A DNA stretch of 64,000 nt from Mycolicibacterium phlei (GTDB lineage Bacteria; Actinomycetota; Actinomycetes; Mycobacteriales; Mycobacteriaceae): NCBI RefSeq assembly GCF_001583415.1, contig NZ_CP014475.1, forward strand, positions 2,170,001 through 2,234,000, written 5' to 3'. The notes under the pieces were generated by a model. The model searched no databases and was not told where the DNA came from. It saw only the letters and a list, made by a program, of their open reading frames with translations. The position numbers and the translations under genes are program-made. Below are positions 34,597 through 43,890 of this stretch, in pieces. Each line of letters opens with the position of its first letter. The stretch's first letter is position 1.

Positions 34597-35370
34597 GTGC
34601 GCGACACACGGAAGTGCTGGCTCACCGACATGGACGGCGTCCTCGTCCGCGAGGAACACGCACTGCCCGGCGCGGCGGAGTTCCTGCAGCGCCTGGCCGA
34701 ACGGGAGCGTCCGTTCCTGGTCCTGACCAACAACTCGATCTTCACCCCGCGTGACCTGTCGGCCCGGCTGCACCGGTCCGGGCTGACGGTGCCCGAGGAG
34801 GCGATCTGGACCTCGGCGCTGGCCACCGCGGCGTTCCTGGCCGATCAGCAGCCCGGCGGCTCGGCCTACGTCATCGGGGAGGCCGGGCTGACCACCGCGC
34901 TGCACGAGGCGGGCTACACCCTCACCGACGTCGACCCGGACTTCGTGGTGCTGGGCGAGACCCGCACCTACTCGTTCGAGGCGATCACCAAGGCCGTCCG
35001 GCTCATCCTCGGCGGCGCCCGCTTCATCGCGACCAACCCCGACGTCACCGGCCCGTCGGCCGAGGGACCGCTGCCGGCCACCGGGTCCGTCGCCGCGATG
35101 ATCACCAAGGCCACCGGCCGCGAGCCCTACTTCGTCGGCAAACCGAACCCGATGATGTTCCGCAGCGCGCTCAACCGCATCGCCGCCCACTCCGAGAGCA
35201 CGGTCATGGTCGGCGACCGGATGGACACCGACGTCGTCGCGGGCATCGAGGCGGGCCTGGAGACCATCCTGGTGCTCACCGGGTCCACCAGCGCCGAGGA
35301 GGTGGAACGCTATCCGTTCCGGCCCAGCCTGGTGCTGCCGTCGATCGCCGACGCCATCGAGTTGGTGTGA
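34597..35370 (+). CDS. HAD-superfamily phosphatase (NagD-like)
   Basis: A 257-residue class IIA HAD hydrolase. Motif I is LTDMDGVLV (nucleophile Asp11, Asp13), motif II FLVLTNNS, the Lys in FVGKPNPMMF and motif III/IV VGDRMDTDVVAGIEAG. Such enzymes hydrolyse sugar phosphates, nucleotides or p-nitrophenyl phosphate. GTG start. Separated from the P450 unit by the stem-loop, so it is probably not part of that regulon. Confidence 0.92.
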   Translation: MRDTRKCWLTDMDGVLVREEHALPGAAEFLQRLAERERPFLVLTNNSIFTPRDLSARLHRSGLTVPEEAIWTSALATAAFLADQQPGGSAYVIGEAGLTTALHEAGYTLTDVDPDFVVLGETRTYSFEAITKAVRLILGGARFIATNPDVTGPSAEGPLPATGSVAAMITKATGREPYFVGKPNPMMFRSALNRIAAHSESTVMVGDRMDTDVVAGIEAGLETILVLTGSTSAEEVERYPFRPSLVLPSIADAIELV

Positions 35371-35380
35371 CGGACCCTGT

Positions 35381-35608
35381 GTGGCCGACGTCGGGCTGAC
35401 ACCCGCCGTCCTCGACACGCTGTGCGCTGGCCGACCCGCCGCCACGCTGCTTGAAATCGCCTCGGCACGAGCGGTTCACCTCGACGACGCGGTGCTGACC
35501 GCCGAACCGCTGCCCGGTGGGTAACGGCCCGTGTTCCGCGGCCCCGGCGGCGACGGCGGTGTCCTGCAGTACGGGCGCGACGGGCTTGCGGAGATCACGG
35601 AGGGCTGA
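35381..35608 (+). pseudogene. Small ORF interrupted by an in-frame stop
   Basis: From a GTG at 35381 the frame reads 47 codons (ADVGLTPAVLDTLCAGRPAA, then AVHLDDAVLTAEPLPGG) to a TAA at 35522-35524 and continues in the same frame (RPVFRGPGGDGGVLQYGRDG) to a TGA at 35606-35608. Both halves have protein-like composition and would join to about 75 residues, which suggests a recent nonsense mutation or a gene remnant. I do not recognise the family. It may also be noncoding. Confidence 0.35.
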
Positions 35609-35638
35609 GCGCGACACCGCTGCTTAGACTGTCCGACG

Positions 35639-36865
35639 ATGACTCACAGCAACGGCGCTGATGCCACGCGGCCGCTGGCCGGGGTGCGCATCGTCGAGAT
35701 CTCCAGCTTCGTCGCGGTGCCCCTGGCCGGCATGACCCTGGCCCAGCTCGGCGCGGAGGTGACGAGGGTCGACCCGATCGGCGGCGCGGCGGACTACCAC
35801 CGCTGGCCGGTCACCGGCGACGGGGAGAGCATCTACTGGGCCGGCCTGAACAAGGGCAAGCGGTCGGTGGCCGCCGACATGCGCTCCGAGGAAGGACAGC
35901 GGCTGGTACAGCGGCTGATCGCCGGCGCCGGGGTGCTGATCACCAATGTCGCTGGGCGGCAGTGGCATTCGTACGAGACGCTGAAGCAGCTGCGACCCGA
36001 CCTGATCCACGTCGAGATCTCCGGCCGCGCCGACGGCGGCACCGGCGTCGACTACACCGTCAACGCCGGCATCGGGTTCCCGCTCGTCACCGGGCCCGCC
36101 GACCTCGCAGGCCCGGTCAACCACGTGCTGCCCGCCTGGGACGTCTCCTGCGGCATCTACACCGCGCTGGCCGTCGTCACCGCGCTGCGGCACCGCGACG
36201 CCACCGGGCAGGGCCAGCAGATCCAGATCCCGCTGGAGAACGTCGCACTGGCCACCGCGGGCAACCTCGGCTTCTTCACCGAGGTGATGGTCAACGGCAC
36301 CGCCCGCGAGCGCATCGGCAACTCGGTGTACGGCCAGTACGGTCAGGACTTCGTCAGCAGCGACGGAGTCTCGTTCATGATCGTCGCGCTCACCGGACGG
36401 CACTTCCGCGACCTCACCGAACTCACCGGCACCGCGGAAGCCGTTGCCGCGCTGGCCGACAGGCTCGGCGCCGACTTCACCGACGAGGGTCAGCGCTACC
36501 AGCACCGCGAGGCGCTGTCGGGGTTGTTCGGCGAGTGGTTCTCCCGCCACACCGCCGCCGAGATCACCGCGGCGCTGGAGCGGACGTCGGTGCTGTGGGA
36601 GCGCTACCGCACCTTCGCCGAGGTGGTCACCGAGGACAAGGTCACCGCCAACCCGCTGTTCCGCCCACTCGAGCAGCCCCGCATCGGCACCTACCTCGCG
36701 CCGGGCCTGCCGATGGCGATCGACGGGCAGTATCCGCCGGCGCAGACCTCACCGGCCTTGGGCGACGACACCGTCGGCGTGCTCACCGACTGGCTGGGGC
36801 TGTCCACCGACGAGGTCGACAGCCTGGTCAGCGGCGGCACCGTGGCGACCGGTCAGCAGCGGTGA
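35639..36865 (+). CDS. Class III CoA-transferase (CaiB/BaiF family)
   Basis: A 408-residue protein with the family start LAGVRIVEISSFVAVPLAG (about residues 13-31), GAEVTRVDPIGG, the GLNKGKRSVAADM stretch and the catalytic Asp region (SGRADGGTGVDYTVNAG). These enzymes move CoA between acyl-CoA and a free acid through an aspartyl-CoA thioester; in actinobacteria many act in sterol, bile acid or branched-chain acyl-CoA metabolism. It overlaps the next gene, a thioesterase, by four bases (GTGA), so both are probably one operon for acyl-CoA handling. Confidence 0.93.
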   Translation: MTHSNGADATRPLAGVRIVEISSFVAVPLAGMTLAQLGAEVTRVDPIGGAADYHRWPVTGDGESIYWAGLNKGKRSVAADMRSEEGQRLVQRLIAGAGVLITNVAGRQWHSYETLKQLRPDLIHVEISGRADGGTGVDYTVNAGIGFPLVTGPADLAGPVNHVLPAWDVSCGIYTALAVVTALRHRDATGQGQQIQIPLENVALATAGNLGFFTEVMVNGTARERIGNSVYGQYGQDFVSSDGVSFMIVALTGRHFRDLTELTGTAEAVAALADRLGADFTDEGQRYQHREALSGLFGEWFSRHTAAEITAALERTSVLWERYRTFAEVVTEDKVTANPLFRPLEQPRIGTYLAPGLPMAIDGQYPPAQTSPALGDDTVGVLTDWLGLSTDEVDSLVSGGTVATGQQR

Positions 36866-37671
36866 GCGAGCTGCAGCGGCTGGTCGACGTCCGGGCCGAC
36901 GGCGACAGCTGGATCGGCGCGGCCAGCGGACCCGCGGGCAAGCGCGCCTTCGGCGGCCAGTTCGCCGCCCAGGCCCTGGCCGCGGCGTGGCGCACCGTCG
37001 ACGCCGACCGGCTGCCCACCAACATGCAGCTGCAGTACCTGCGCGGCGGCGACGCCGGCGAGGAGACCACCTACACCGTCACCCCGATGTTCGACGGGCG
37101 CACCGCCTCGGCCCGCCGGGTCGACGCCCATCACGGCAGCCGGCTGCTCAACACGTCGACCGTGTCGTTCGCGCTGCCGATGCGCGGACCCGAACACGGC
37201 CGCCGCGATCCGGGCGCCCAGGATCCGGAGGCGCTGCCGCAGACCGGCCCCCCGGGACCGGCGCCGGCGCTGCCGCTCGAGGAACTCGACATCCGCATCG
37301 TCGACGAGGGGACCGGTGAGCGGTTCGTGCGGCACATGTGGTGGCGGGCCAGCGTGCCGCTGCCCGACGATCCGGTGCTGCACACGCTGATCGCCGTCTA
37401 CGTCTGTGACCTCTACATGACGGACGCACCGCTGCGGGTGCACGGACACTCGATGGCGGCGCGCACCCACCGCAGCGGCACCACGAACTGGTCGATGTGG
37501 TTCCACCAGCCCGTCCGCGCCGACGAGTGGAACCTGCTGGAGACGACGTCGCCCGCGGCGTCGCGCGGCCGCGGGGTGGTGACGGGCAGCCTGATCCGCG
37601 CCGACGGCGTCGTCGCCGCGACGCACGCCCAGGAGGGCTTTATCGCGGAGCGGGAACCGACGGCCGGTTGA
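36862..37671 (+). CDS. Acyl-CoA thioesterase (TesB-like, double hotdog)
   Basis: A 269-residue protein from the GTG at 36862. The two hotdog repeats are visible: FGGQFAAQALAAAWRTV with LQYLRGGDAGE and RTASARRVDAHH (first), and MWWRASVPLPDD, YVCDLYMTDAPL, SMWFHQPVRADEWNLLE, RGRGVVTGSLIRADG (second). TesB-type enzymes hydrolyse acyl-CoA to the free acid. Coupled to the CoA-transferase gene. Its last 32 bp overlap the end of the convergent adenylation gene. Confidence 0.92.
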   Translation: MSELQRLVDVRADGDSWIGAASGPAGKRAFGGQFAAQALAAAWRTVDADRLPTNMQLQYLRGGDAGEETTYTVTPMFDGRTASARRVDAHHGSRLLNTSTVSFALPMRGPEHGRRDPGAQDPEALPQTGPPGPAPALPLEELDIRIVDEGTGERFVRHMWWRASVPLPDDPVLHTLIAVYVCDLYMTDAPLRVHGHSMAARTHRSGTTNWSMWFHQPVRADEWNLLETTSPAASRGRGVVTGSLIRADGVVAATHAQEGFIAEREPTAG

Positions 37672-40132
37672 CGGCGTCCGCGCGCGAGTGCACCCGGCGC
37701 CGCGCCACCGTCATCAGCTGTGTGATGAGCACGCCGACCACCAGCGAGGCGAGCACCCCGATCAGCGGGCGGCCCGGGAACAGCGCGTACACCTGGTAGT
37801 GCACCAGATAGGTGTACAGCGACGCCTCGGCGAGCAGCCCGGCCACCGTGGTGAACACCGCCGGGCAGCGGATCGCGGGCAGCCACAGCGTCAGAAGCAA
37901 CCCGGTGAACACGATCAGCGTGCGCGAGGGGTCGTCGTAGTAGCCGTACAGTGCGACGGCCAGCACCGCCGTCAGCAGTACCCGCTGCGGCACCGTGGTG
38001 GCCTTCGCGGCCGCCCAGCCCCACGCGAACAGCCAGAACGTCAGCATCGAGAACCACGCCTGCGCGCCGGGATCGAGCCCGGGCACGTCGTAGCGCAGGG
38101 CCAGCCCGAACGCCAGGAATCCCAGCGGTATCGCGAACGGGTACCGACGCTCCGCGCGGTCCAGCGCCGGGATGCAGAACAGCGCCAGCAGCGCCACCAG
38201 CGTCCACACCAGAATCTCGACGAACCACAGCCGCCCGGCGGTCATGCTGTCGAACGGGCCGAGAATCTTGTTGGCCAGCAACAGGTTCGTCCACGTGTAG
38301 TGGTCGGTGATGACCAGCGCGACGGCCACCCACAGCACGGTCGGCACCGCGATCCAGGCGATGGTGTTGCGCAGGTGGCGGACCCGCTCCGCCTGAGGCT
38401 TGGCGGTCAGGCAGAACCGGCCGAAGTTGTAGCCGGCGACGCCGAGCAGCACGTGGGCGCCGCCCCACAGTTCGAACAGTTCGGCGTGCGAGCCGACGAT
38501 CAGCACGATCGCGATCGCGCGCAGCGCCACGCTGGTGTCCAGGGTGGCCGCCCAGAACCAGCGCCGCCGCCGCGGCGGTGCCGCGGCGAGCGCCTCCAGT
38601 TCCCGCAGCGGCAGCTGTTGCCACTGCGCAGGCAGCCGGCCCAGCAGACGTTCCAGCCGCACCGACAGCGCGACGTAGGTCAGCGAGTTGCCGCCGAGGT
38701 CGACGAAGGTGGCCTCGGGGTCGATGGTCGCGGGATCCAGCTGCAGCACGTCGGCGAACAGCTCGCGCACGCCGGCGACCGGTTCGTCGTCCTCGGCGTC
38801 GGCGCGGGCCAGCGCGCGCACGCCCGGGTAGTCGGGCTTGCCGGACGGCAGCAGCGGCAGCTCACCGGTGACGACGGCGCACACCGCCGACGCCGGGATG
38901 CCCGCCGTGTCCGCGGCGACGCGGGCGACGTCCTGCGCGGTGGAGTTGGTGGCCGCCACGACGAGCCGATCGTCGTCGTCGGCGCAGAACGCGATGATGC
39001 CCTCGGCGCGCAACGCCGACTCGACGCGCTGCAGGTCGATGCGCAGCCCGAACATCTTGACGAACCGGCTGGTGCGCCCGACGATCTCGAACAGCCCGTC
39101 GGCGGCGCGGCGCGCCAGGTCGCCGGTGTGCAGCGAGTCGACGGTCTTGCCGAGTTCGAGGTCGGCAGGGCCGTGCGCGTAGCCCATCATCACATTCGGT
39201 CCCCGGTAGACCAGCTCGCCGACATCGGTCAACCCGTCGACCGGTTCGATGCTGAAGGAGCCGCCCGGAATCGGGGTGCCGATCGCCTCCGGCCGGGACA
39301 GCGCGAGTTCCGGTGCCAGATAGGCCATCCGGGCGGTCGCCTCGGTGGCGCCGTACATCACGAACAGCTTCCAGCCGCCGTCGCGGGCGTAGCCGGCGAA
39401 CTGGCGGACCCGCTCGGGCGGCATCCGGCCGCCCGCCTGCGTGACATACCGCAGGTGCGGCAGGTCCATCGTCGCGAAACCCGCCCGGTCCAACAGGTCG
39501 AAGGTGTAGGGCACCCCGGCGAACGACGTGCCGCGGTGGCGGCGGAACAGTTCCCAGAACTGCTCGTCGGTGACCGACAGATCGGTCAGGATCAGCCCGG
39601 CGCCGCGGATCAGGTGACTGTTGACCACCGACAGTCCGTAGCAGTAGGACAGCGGCAGAGTCGTTGCGGCGATGTCGGTCTCGTCGATGCCGAGGTACTC
39701 GGCGATGGCGCGGGCGTTGGAGGTCAGGTTGGTGTACGACAGCCGCACCAGCTTCGGGGAGCCGGTGCTGCCCGACGTCGACATCACCATCGCGAGATCC
39801 TCGTGCAACCGGTGGGTGCCGGTGCCGTGGCGGTGCGCGACGACACCGCCGCTGATCACGGTGTCGGGGTCGTAGGTGTGCAGCAGCGCGTCGTGGTCAC
39901 GTCCGGCGGGCACCGGCAGTACGACGTGCCGGCCTGCGAGCGCGGCGAGGTAGTGCACCAGGGTGTCGACGTCGTTGCGGGTCTCCAGCAGCACCAGCCG
40001 GCGACTGTCCCCGAGCGCAGCGGCCGCGGTCTGGACCCGGTCGGCGAGCTCGGCGTAGCTCAGCTGCTGCGAATCGGTGTGCACCGCAATGTTGTCCGCG
40101 TAGCGGCGGAGGTGGTCGAGCAGCGGGTTCAT
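37640..40132 (-). CDS. Adenylation / carrier / membrane acyltransferase-3 fusion protein
   Basis: An 830-residue three-part protein. Residues 1-450: AMP-binding ligase (P-loop MSTSGSTGSPKLVRLSY, MYGATEATARM, LHTGDLARRA, IVGRTSRFVKMFGLRIDLQR). Residues 460-530: acyl/peptidyl carrier domain with the phosphopantetheine Ser in DLGGNSLTY. Residues 540-815: about ten membrane helices of the acyltransferase-3/OafA type (start DTSVALRAIAIVLIVGSHAE). The layout suggests that an acid is activated, loaded on the carrier and transferred across or at the membrane to an acceptor. No condensation or thioesterase domain. The ATG overlaps the stop of the ABC ATPase gene by four bases, so it is the last gene of the iron-type transporter operon. 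The substrate is unknown. Confidence 0.88.
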   Translation of the reverse strand: MNPLLDHLRRYADNIAVHTDSQQLSYAELADRVQTAAAALGDSRRLVLLETRNDVDTLVHYLAALAGRHVVLPVPAGRDHDALLHTYDPDTVISGGVVAHRHGTGTHRLHEDLAMVMSTSGSTGSPKLVRLSYTNLTSNARAIAEYLGIDETDIAATTLPLSYCYGLSVVNSHLIRGAGLILTDLSVTDEQFWELFRRHRGTSFAGVPYTFDLLDRAGFATMDLPHLRYVTQAGGRMPPERVRQFAGYARDGGWKLFVMYGATEATARMAYLAPELALSRPEAIGTPIPGGSFSIEPVDGLTDVGELVYRGPNVMMGYAHGPADLELGKTVDSLHTGDLARRAADGLFEIVGRTSRFVKMFGLRIDLQRVESALRAEGIIAFCADDDDRLVVAATNSTAQDVARVAADTAGIPASAVCAVVTGELPLLPSGKPDYPGVRALARADAEDDEPVAGVRELFADVLQLDPATIDPEATFVDLGGNSLTYVALSVRLERLLGRLPAQWQQLPLRELEALAAAPPRRRRWFWAATLDTSVALRAIAIVLIVGSHAELFELWGGAHVLLGVAGYNFGRFCLTAKPQAERVRHLRNTIAWIAVPTVLWVAVALVITDHYTWTNLLLANKILGPFDSMTAGRLWFVEILVWTLVALLALFCIPALDRAERRYPFAIPLGFLAFGLALRYDVPGLDPGAQAWFSMLTFWLFAWGWAAAKATTVPQRVLLTAVLAVALYGYYDDPSRTLIVFTGLLLTLWLPAIRCPAVFTTVAGLLAEASLYTYLVHYQVYALFPGRPLIGVLASLVVGVLITQLMTVARRRVHSRADAVNRPSVPAPR

Positions 40133-41169
40133 CGCACCGCCACCCCGCTTCCGCGGACCTCCAGCCGCACCTTCGCGTCCACCGGCGGCGGGTCGAGGCT
40201 GTGCTGGCGCACCACGACCGGTCCGGTGTCACCGGCGAGGTCGACGGTCAGCAGCACGTCGTGGCCGAGGAACTCGACGGCCATCACGGTGCCCAGCCCG
40301 TCGTGGCCCTCGGCGTCGGACACCGCGGTGGCGACCAGCTGTTCGGGCCGCAGCAGCAGCGTGGCCGGGCCGTCGTCGCCGGTCACCGGGATCCTGCCCA
40401 GCGCGCATTCGGCGACACCCGCGGCGATCGTGCACGGCAACGAGATGCAGTCGCCGAGGAACGCGGCGGTGAACACGTCGTGCGGTTGCCGGTACACCTG
40501 CTGCGGGGGACCGACCTGGGTGAAGCGCCCGTCGCGCATGACCGCGACCTGGTCGGCGATCGACAGCGCCTCCTCCTGGTCGTGGGTGACCAGCAGTGTG
40601 GTGACCCCGGCCTCGATCAGCAACGACGCCACGGCTTTCCGGGTGGAGGCGCGCAGGCCGGTGTCCAGCGCGCTGAACGGTTCGTCGAGCAGCATCACCG
40701 CGGGCTTGCGGGCCAGTGCCCGCGCCAACGCCACCCGTTGCTGCTGGCCGCCGGACAGCTGGTGCGGCCGGCGCGACGCGAATGACGGGTCCAGCGAGAC
40801 GGTTTCGAGCAGTTCGGCGACGCGGGCGCGGACGTCGGCGCGGCGCATGGCGCCCTTGAGCCCGTAGGCGATGTTCTGGCCGACGGTCAGGTGCGGGAAC
40901 AGGGCCCCGTCCTGGGCGACGTATCCGACCGCACGGCGGTGCGCCGGAACGGATCCGCCGGGACCGGCGACCTGTCGGCCGGCGATGGTGATGGTGCCGG
41001 CGGCGGGTTGTTCGAATCCGGCGATCAGCCGCAGCAGGGTGGTCTTTCCGCAGCCGGACGCGCCGACGACGGCGGTGATGGAGCCCGACGGCACGTCGAG
41101 GTCGACGTGGTCGAGCACCGTGTGGTCGCCGAACGACTTCGTCAGACCGCGGGTTTCGAGGATGCTCAC
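40129..41169 (-). CDS. Fe3+-type ABC transporter ATP-binding protein (FbpC-like)
   Basis: A 346-residue ATPase from the GTG at 41169. Walker A VVGASGCGKTTLLR (about residues 33-46), signature LSGGQQQRVALARAL (about 140-154), Walker B VMLLDEPFSALD and H-loop VTHDQEEALS, followed by a C-terminal TOBE-type regulatory domain (about 240-346). It energises uptake through the permease encoded just upstream, with which it overlaps by four bases. The family includes ferric iron, thiamine and putrescine importers; the binding protein makes iron the likeliest. Confidence 0.94.
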   Translation of the reverse strand: MSILETRGLTKSFGDHTVLDHVDLDVPSGSITAVVGASGCGKTTLLRLIAGFEQPAAGTITIAGRQVAGPGGSVPAHRRAVGYVAQDGALFPHLTVGQNIAYGLKGAMRRADVRARVAELLETVSLDPSFASRRPHQLSGGQQQRVALARALARKPAVMLLDEPFSALDTGLRASTRKAVASLLIEAGVTTLLVTHDQEEALSIADQVAVMRDGRFTQVGPPQQVYRQPHDVFTAAFLGDCISLPCTIAAGVAECALGRIPVTGDDGPATLLLRPEQLVATAVSDAEGHDGLGTVMAVEFLGHDVLLTVDLAGDTGPVVVRQHSLDPPPVDAKVRLEVRGSGVAVR

Positions 41170-42743
41170 AATGCCGCCGCTTTCGTCGACTGCCGGAACA
41201 GGATGAGCGTCACCGGGATCGCCAGGATGATCAGTGTCAGTGCGTAGGGGGCCGCCGCCGCGTAGGCGAGCTCGCTGGACAGCGACCAGAAGCGCATCGC
41301 GAGCGTGTTGGTGCCCGTCGGCGCCAGCAGCAGGGTGGCGGTGAGCTCGGTGGCGACGGCGACGAACACCAGCGCCGCGCTCGAGGCGGCGGCGGGGGCG
41401 GTCAGGCGCAGCGTCACGCGCAGAAACGTCTGCGACGGTGACACGCCGAGGGACCGCGACGCCTCCTCGAGGCCGGTCGGCACCTGGGCCAGACCGGCGC
41501 GGACGTTGACCAGCGCCCGCGGCATGAACAGCAGCACGTAGGCGAACACGATCAGCGGCAGGCTCTGATACAGCGGGCGGACCAGGTGGATCGCGACCGT
41601 GACCAGCGCCAGCGCGGTGACGATGCCCGGCAGTGAACTGGTCACGTAGTTGGCGCCTTCGACGGCGCGGGCCAGAAAACCGCTGGAGCGCACCGCGACC
41701 CAGGCGACCGGGTAGGCCAGCACGGTGGTGAGCGCCGCGGCCGCCGCCGCCAGCCCGATCGTCTGGCCCAGCGAGTCGGCGATGTCGGCGACGTCCCACA
41801 CCGCGGCGCCGCCGATCCACAGCCAGCGCAGCAGGGTCCACAGCGGCACGCCGATCGCCAGCACCGCCAGCCCGGCGAGCGCCAGGGAGGCGGGGATCGC
41901 GCCGGCGCGCAGGTGAATCGGCGTCACCGCCCGGGGTGCCCCGGATCCGATGCGGGCGAAGCGCACGCTGCCCCGCGCCACCGCCTCGGCGACCAGCAGC
42001 ACCACACACAGCAGCACGAGCACCCCGGCGAGCATGCTGCCGGCGGCACCGTCGAACGTCACCTGGAACTGCTGGAAGATCGCCACGGTGAACGTCTCGA
42101 AGCGCACCATCGCGAACGCGCCGTACTCGGCGAGCAGGTGCAGCGAGATCAGCAGTCCGCCACCGAGGATCGCCAACCGCAGCTGGGGGAGTACCACGCG
42201 GAAGAACACGCCGGCGGTGCTCGACCCCAGAGCGCGCGCCGACTCCTCCACCGCGGGGTCGAGCCGGCGCAGCGTCGCCGCGACCGGCAGATACATGAAC
42301 GGGAAGTACGACAGCGTGGTGACCAGCACCCCGGCCCACAGCCCGTGCAGCGACGGCACCACACTGACCCACGCGTAGCTGTTCACGAACGCCGGAACGG
42401 CAAGCGGGGCAACGAACAACGGCCGCCAGAACGCGCGTCCGGGCAGATCGGTGCGCTCCACCAGCCAGGCCACCCCGACACCGAGCACCACGCACAGCGG
42501 GACGGTGACCGCCATCAGCGCGACGGTGTTGACGAGCAGCTCTGCCACGCGGGGCCGCACCACCAGCTCGTAGGCCCGGTCCCAGCCGACCGACACGACG
42601 CCCCACACCACATAGCCGAGCGGAATACCGGTCGCGGCCGCCAGGACCGCGACGAGCGCGGAGACCAGAGGGCCGGGCCGGGTGCCGCCGGCCGACCGTG
42701 CGGCCGGCGCGGCGGCGGGCGTCGCGACGGTGGGAACTGCCAC
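41166..42743 (-). CDS. Fe3+-type ABC transporter permease (FbpB-like)
   Basis: A 525-residue fused permease with about twelve membrane helices in two similar halves. Each half has an EAA loop that docks to the ATPase: EESARALGSSTAGVFFRVVL (first half) and EEASRSLGVSPSQTFLRVTL (second half). This double-length form is typical of ferric iron (FbpB/SfuB) systems. The start lies directly after the stop of the binding-protein gene. The N-terminal 25 residues are Ala/Pro-rich and cytoplasmic. Confidence 0.94.
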   Translation of the reverse strand: MAVPTVATPAAAPAARSAGGTRPGPLVSALVAVLAAATGIPLGYVVWGVVSVGWDRAYELVVRPRVAELLVNTVALMAVTVPLCVVLGVGVAWLVERTDLPGRAFWRPLFVAPLAVPAFVNSYAWVSVVPSLHGLWAGVLVTTLSYFPFMYLPVAATLRRLDPAVEESARALGSSTAGVFFRVVLPQLRLAILGGGLLISLHLLAEYGAFAMVRFETFTVAIFQQFQVTFDGAAGSMLAGVLVLLCVVLLVAEAVARGSVRFARIGSGAPRAVTPIHLRAGAIPASLALAGLAVLAIGVPLWTLLRWLWIGGAAVWDVADIADSLGQTIGLAAAAAALTTVLAYPVAWVAVRSSGFLARAVEGANYVTSSLPGIVTALALVTVAIHLVRPLYQSLPLIVFAYVLLFMPRALVNVRAGLAQVPTGLEEASRSLGVSPSQTFLRVTLRLTAPAAASSAALVFVAVATELTATLLLAPTGTNTLAMRFWSLSSELAYAAAAPYALTLIILAIPVTLILFRQSTKAAAL

Positions 42744-43760
42744 CTACAACAGACCTGCCTGGGTCATCAGCTCGGTGACCTTCTTCTCGTCCAGCGTCGA
42801 GGGATCCACCTTCGGCGCCTGCAGCGAATCCAGCGGCGGCAAGGCGGGATTGGCGGGCACCCCGCTGGCGACCGGGTACTCGTACGAGGTGCCCTTCTCC
42901 AGCACCTCCTGACCGGCGCGGCTGGTCACGAACTTGATGAACTGCTGGGCCTCTTCGGGCTTCTTGCTCGACTTGAGCACACCGCCGCCGGACAGGCTGA
43001 TGAACGCGCCGGGATCCTCGTTCTTGAAGTAGTGCAGCGCGGTGTTGCCGCTAATCTCCTTGGTCTCGGCCTGATCGCGGAACCAGTAGTAGTGGTAGAT
43101 GATGCCGCCGTCGACCTCGCCGGCGTTGACCGCCTTGAGCGTGTCGATGTTGTTGTTGTAGAGCTTGGCGTTCTCTTTCATCCCGGCCAGCCACTCGGCG
43201 GTCGCCTGCTCACCCTCGAGCTGCAGCAGCGCGGCGACGATCGCCTGGAAGTCGGCCTTGGCCGGCGGGGCGCCCCAGCGGCCCTTCCATTCCGGGCGCT
43301 GCAGGTCCAGCATCGACTTGGGCAGCTGGTCGGGGGTCAGCCGGTCCTTGTTGTAGACGAACACGGTGGTGCGTGCGGCGACACCGGTCCAGGCGCCGGT
43401 CGGCGGGCGGTACTGCGGCGGCACCTGGTCGAGGGTCTCGGCGTCCAGTTCGGCGAACAGCCCGGCGTCCTCGACGGCGGCCATGGCGGGGGAGTTCTCG
43501 GTCAGGAAGACGTCGGCCGGCGACGCCTCACCCTCGGCGACCAGCTGGTTGCCCAGCTCGGTGTCACCGCCCTGACGGTAGGTGACCTTGATGCCGGTCT
43601 CCTCGGTGAAGGCCTCGATCCACTCCTTGGTCAGCGACTCGTGCTGGGCGTTGTAGATCAGCAGCTCATCGCTGTCCTCGGAGCTGGAGCAGGCGGTGGC
43701 ACCGGCCACCACGGCGAGAGTCGAAACAACTGCGGCAATCCTTGTCCACCGTGGCTGCAT
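42744..43760 (-). CDS. Iron-type extracellular solute-binding lipoprotein (FbpA-like)
   Basis: A 338-residue class II-type binding protein. Lipoprotein signal: QPRWTR, hydrophobic stretch, lipobox ending AGATAC (Cys about residue 24). The body matches ferric-binding proteins (ELLIYNAQHESLTKEWIEAF, VTYRQGGDTELGNQLVAEGE, SPADVFLTENSPAMAAVED, GGIIYHYYWFRDQAET with the Tyr-Tyr pair used as iron ligands). It delivers substrate to the permease that follows. It is the first gene of the four-gene operon, which has an IdeR-like box 33 bp upstream of the ATG. Confidence 0.93.
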   Translation of the reverse strand: MQPRWTRIAAVVSTLAVVAGATACSSSEDSDELLIYNAQHESLTKEWIEAFTEETGIKVTYRQGGDTELGNQLVAEGEASPADVFLTENSPAMAAVEDAGLFAELDAETLDQVPPQYRPPTGAWTGVAARTTVFVYNKDRLTPDQLPKSMLDLQRPEWKGRWGAPPAKADFQAIVAALLQLEGEQATAEWLAGMKENAKLYNNNIDTLKAVNAGEVDGGIIYHYYWFRDQAETKEISGNTALHYFKNEDPGAFISLSGGGVLKSSKKPEEAQQFIKFVTSRAGQEVLEKGTSYEYPVASGVPANPALPPLDSLQAPKVDPSTLDEKKVTELMTQAGLL

Positions 43761-43792
43761 TCCGGTCCTTTCCGCAGGTCACATCGCGTCTC

Positions 43793-43811
43793 TTAGCTGA
43801 GGTTTGCCTAA
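43793..43811 (-). promoter_or_regulatory. IdeR-like iron box before the fbpA-like gene
   Basis: The minus strand reads TTAGGCAAACCTCAGCTAA. It agrees with the mycobacterial IdeR consensus TTAGGTTAGGCTAACCTAA at 14 of 19 positions counted on the plus strand. The place just upstream of an iron-type ABC operon fits repression by iron-loaded IdeR. Binding is inferred. Confidence 0.55.
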
Positions 43812-43890
43812 TCAACATACTCTCCCGGGGCAAGGCGGGATTGCCTGCCCGGCGGGCCGGCGACGCGAGGCGACGTCCGTCACATGACCG

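Noticed and set aside
37688..40867. 1059-codon open frame on the plus strand
   Set aside because: Antisense to the adenylation/acyltransferase fusion and the ABC ATPase; composition is His/Arg/Gln-rich as in shadow frames.
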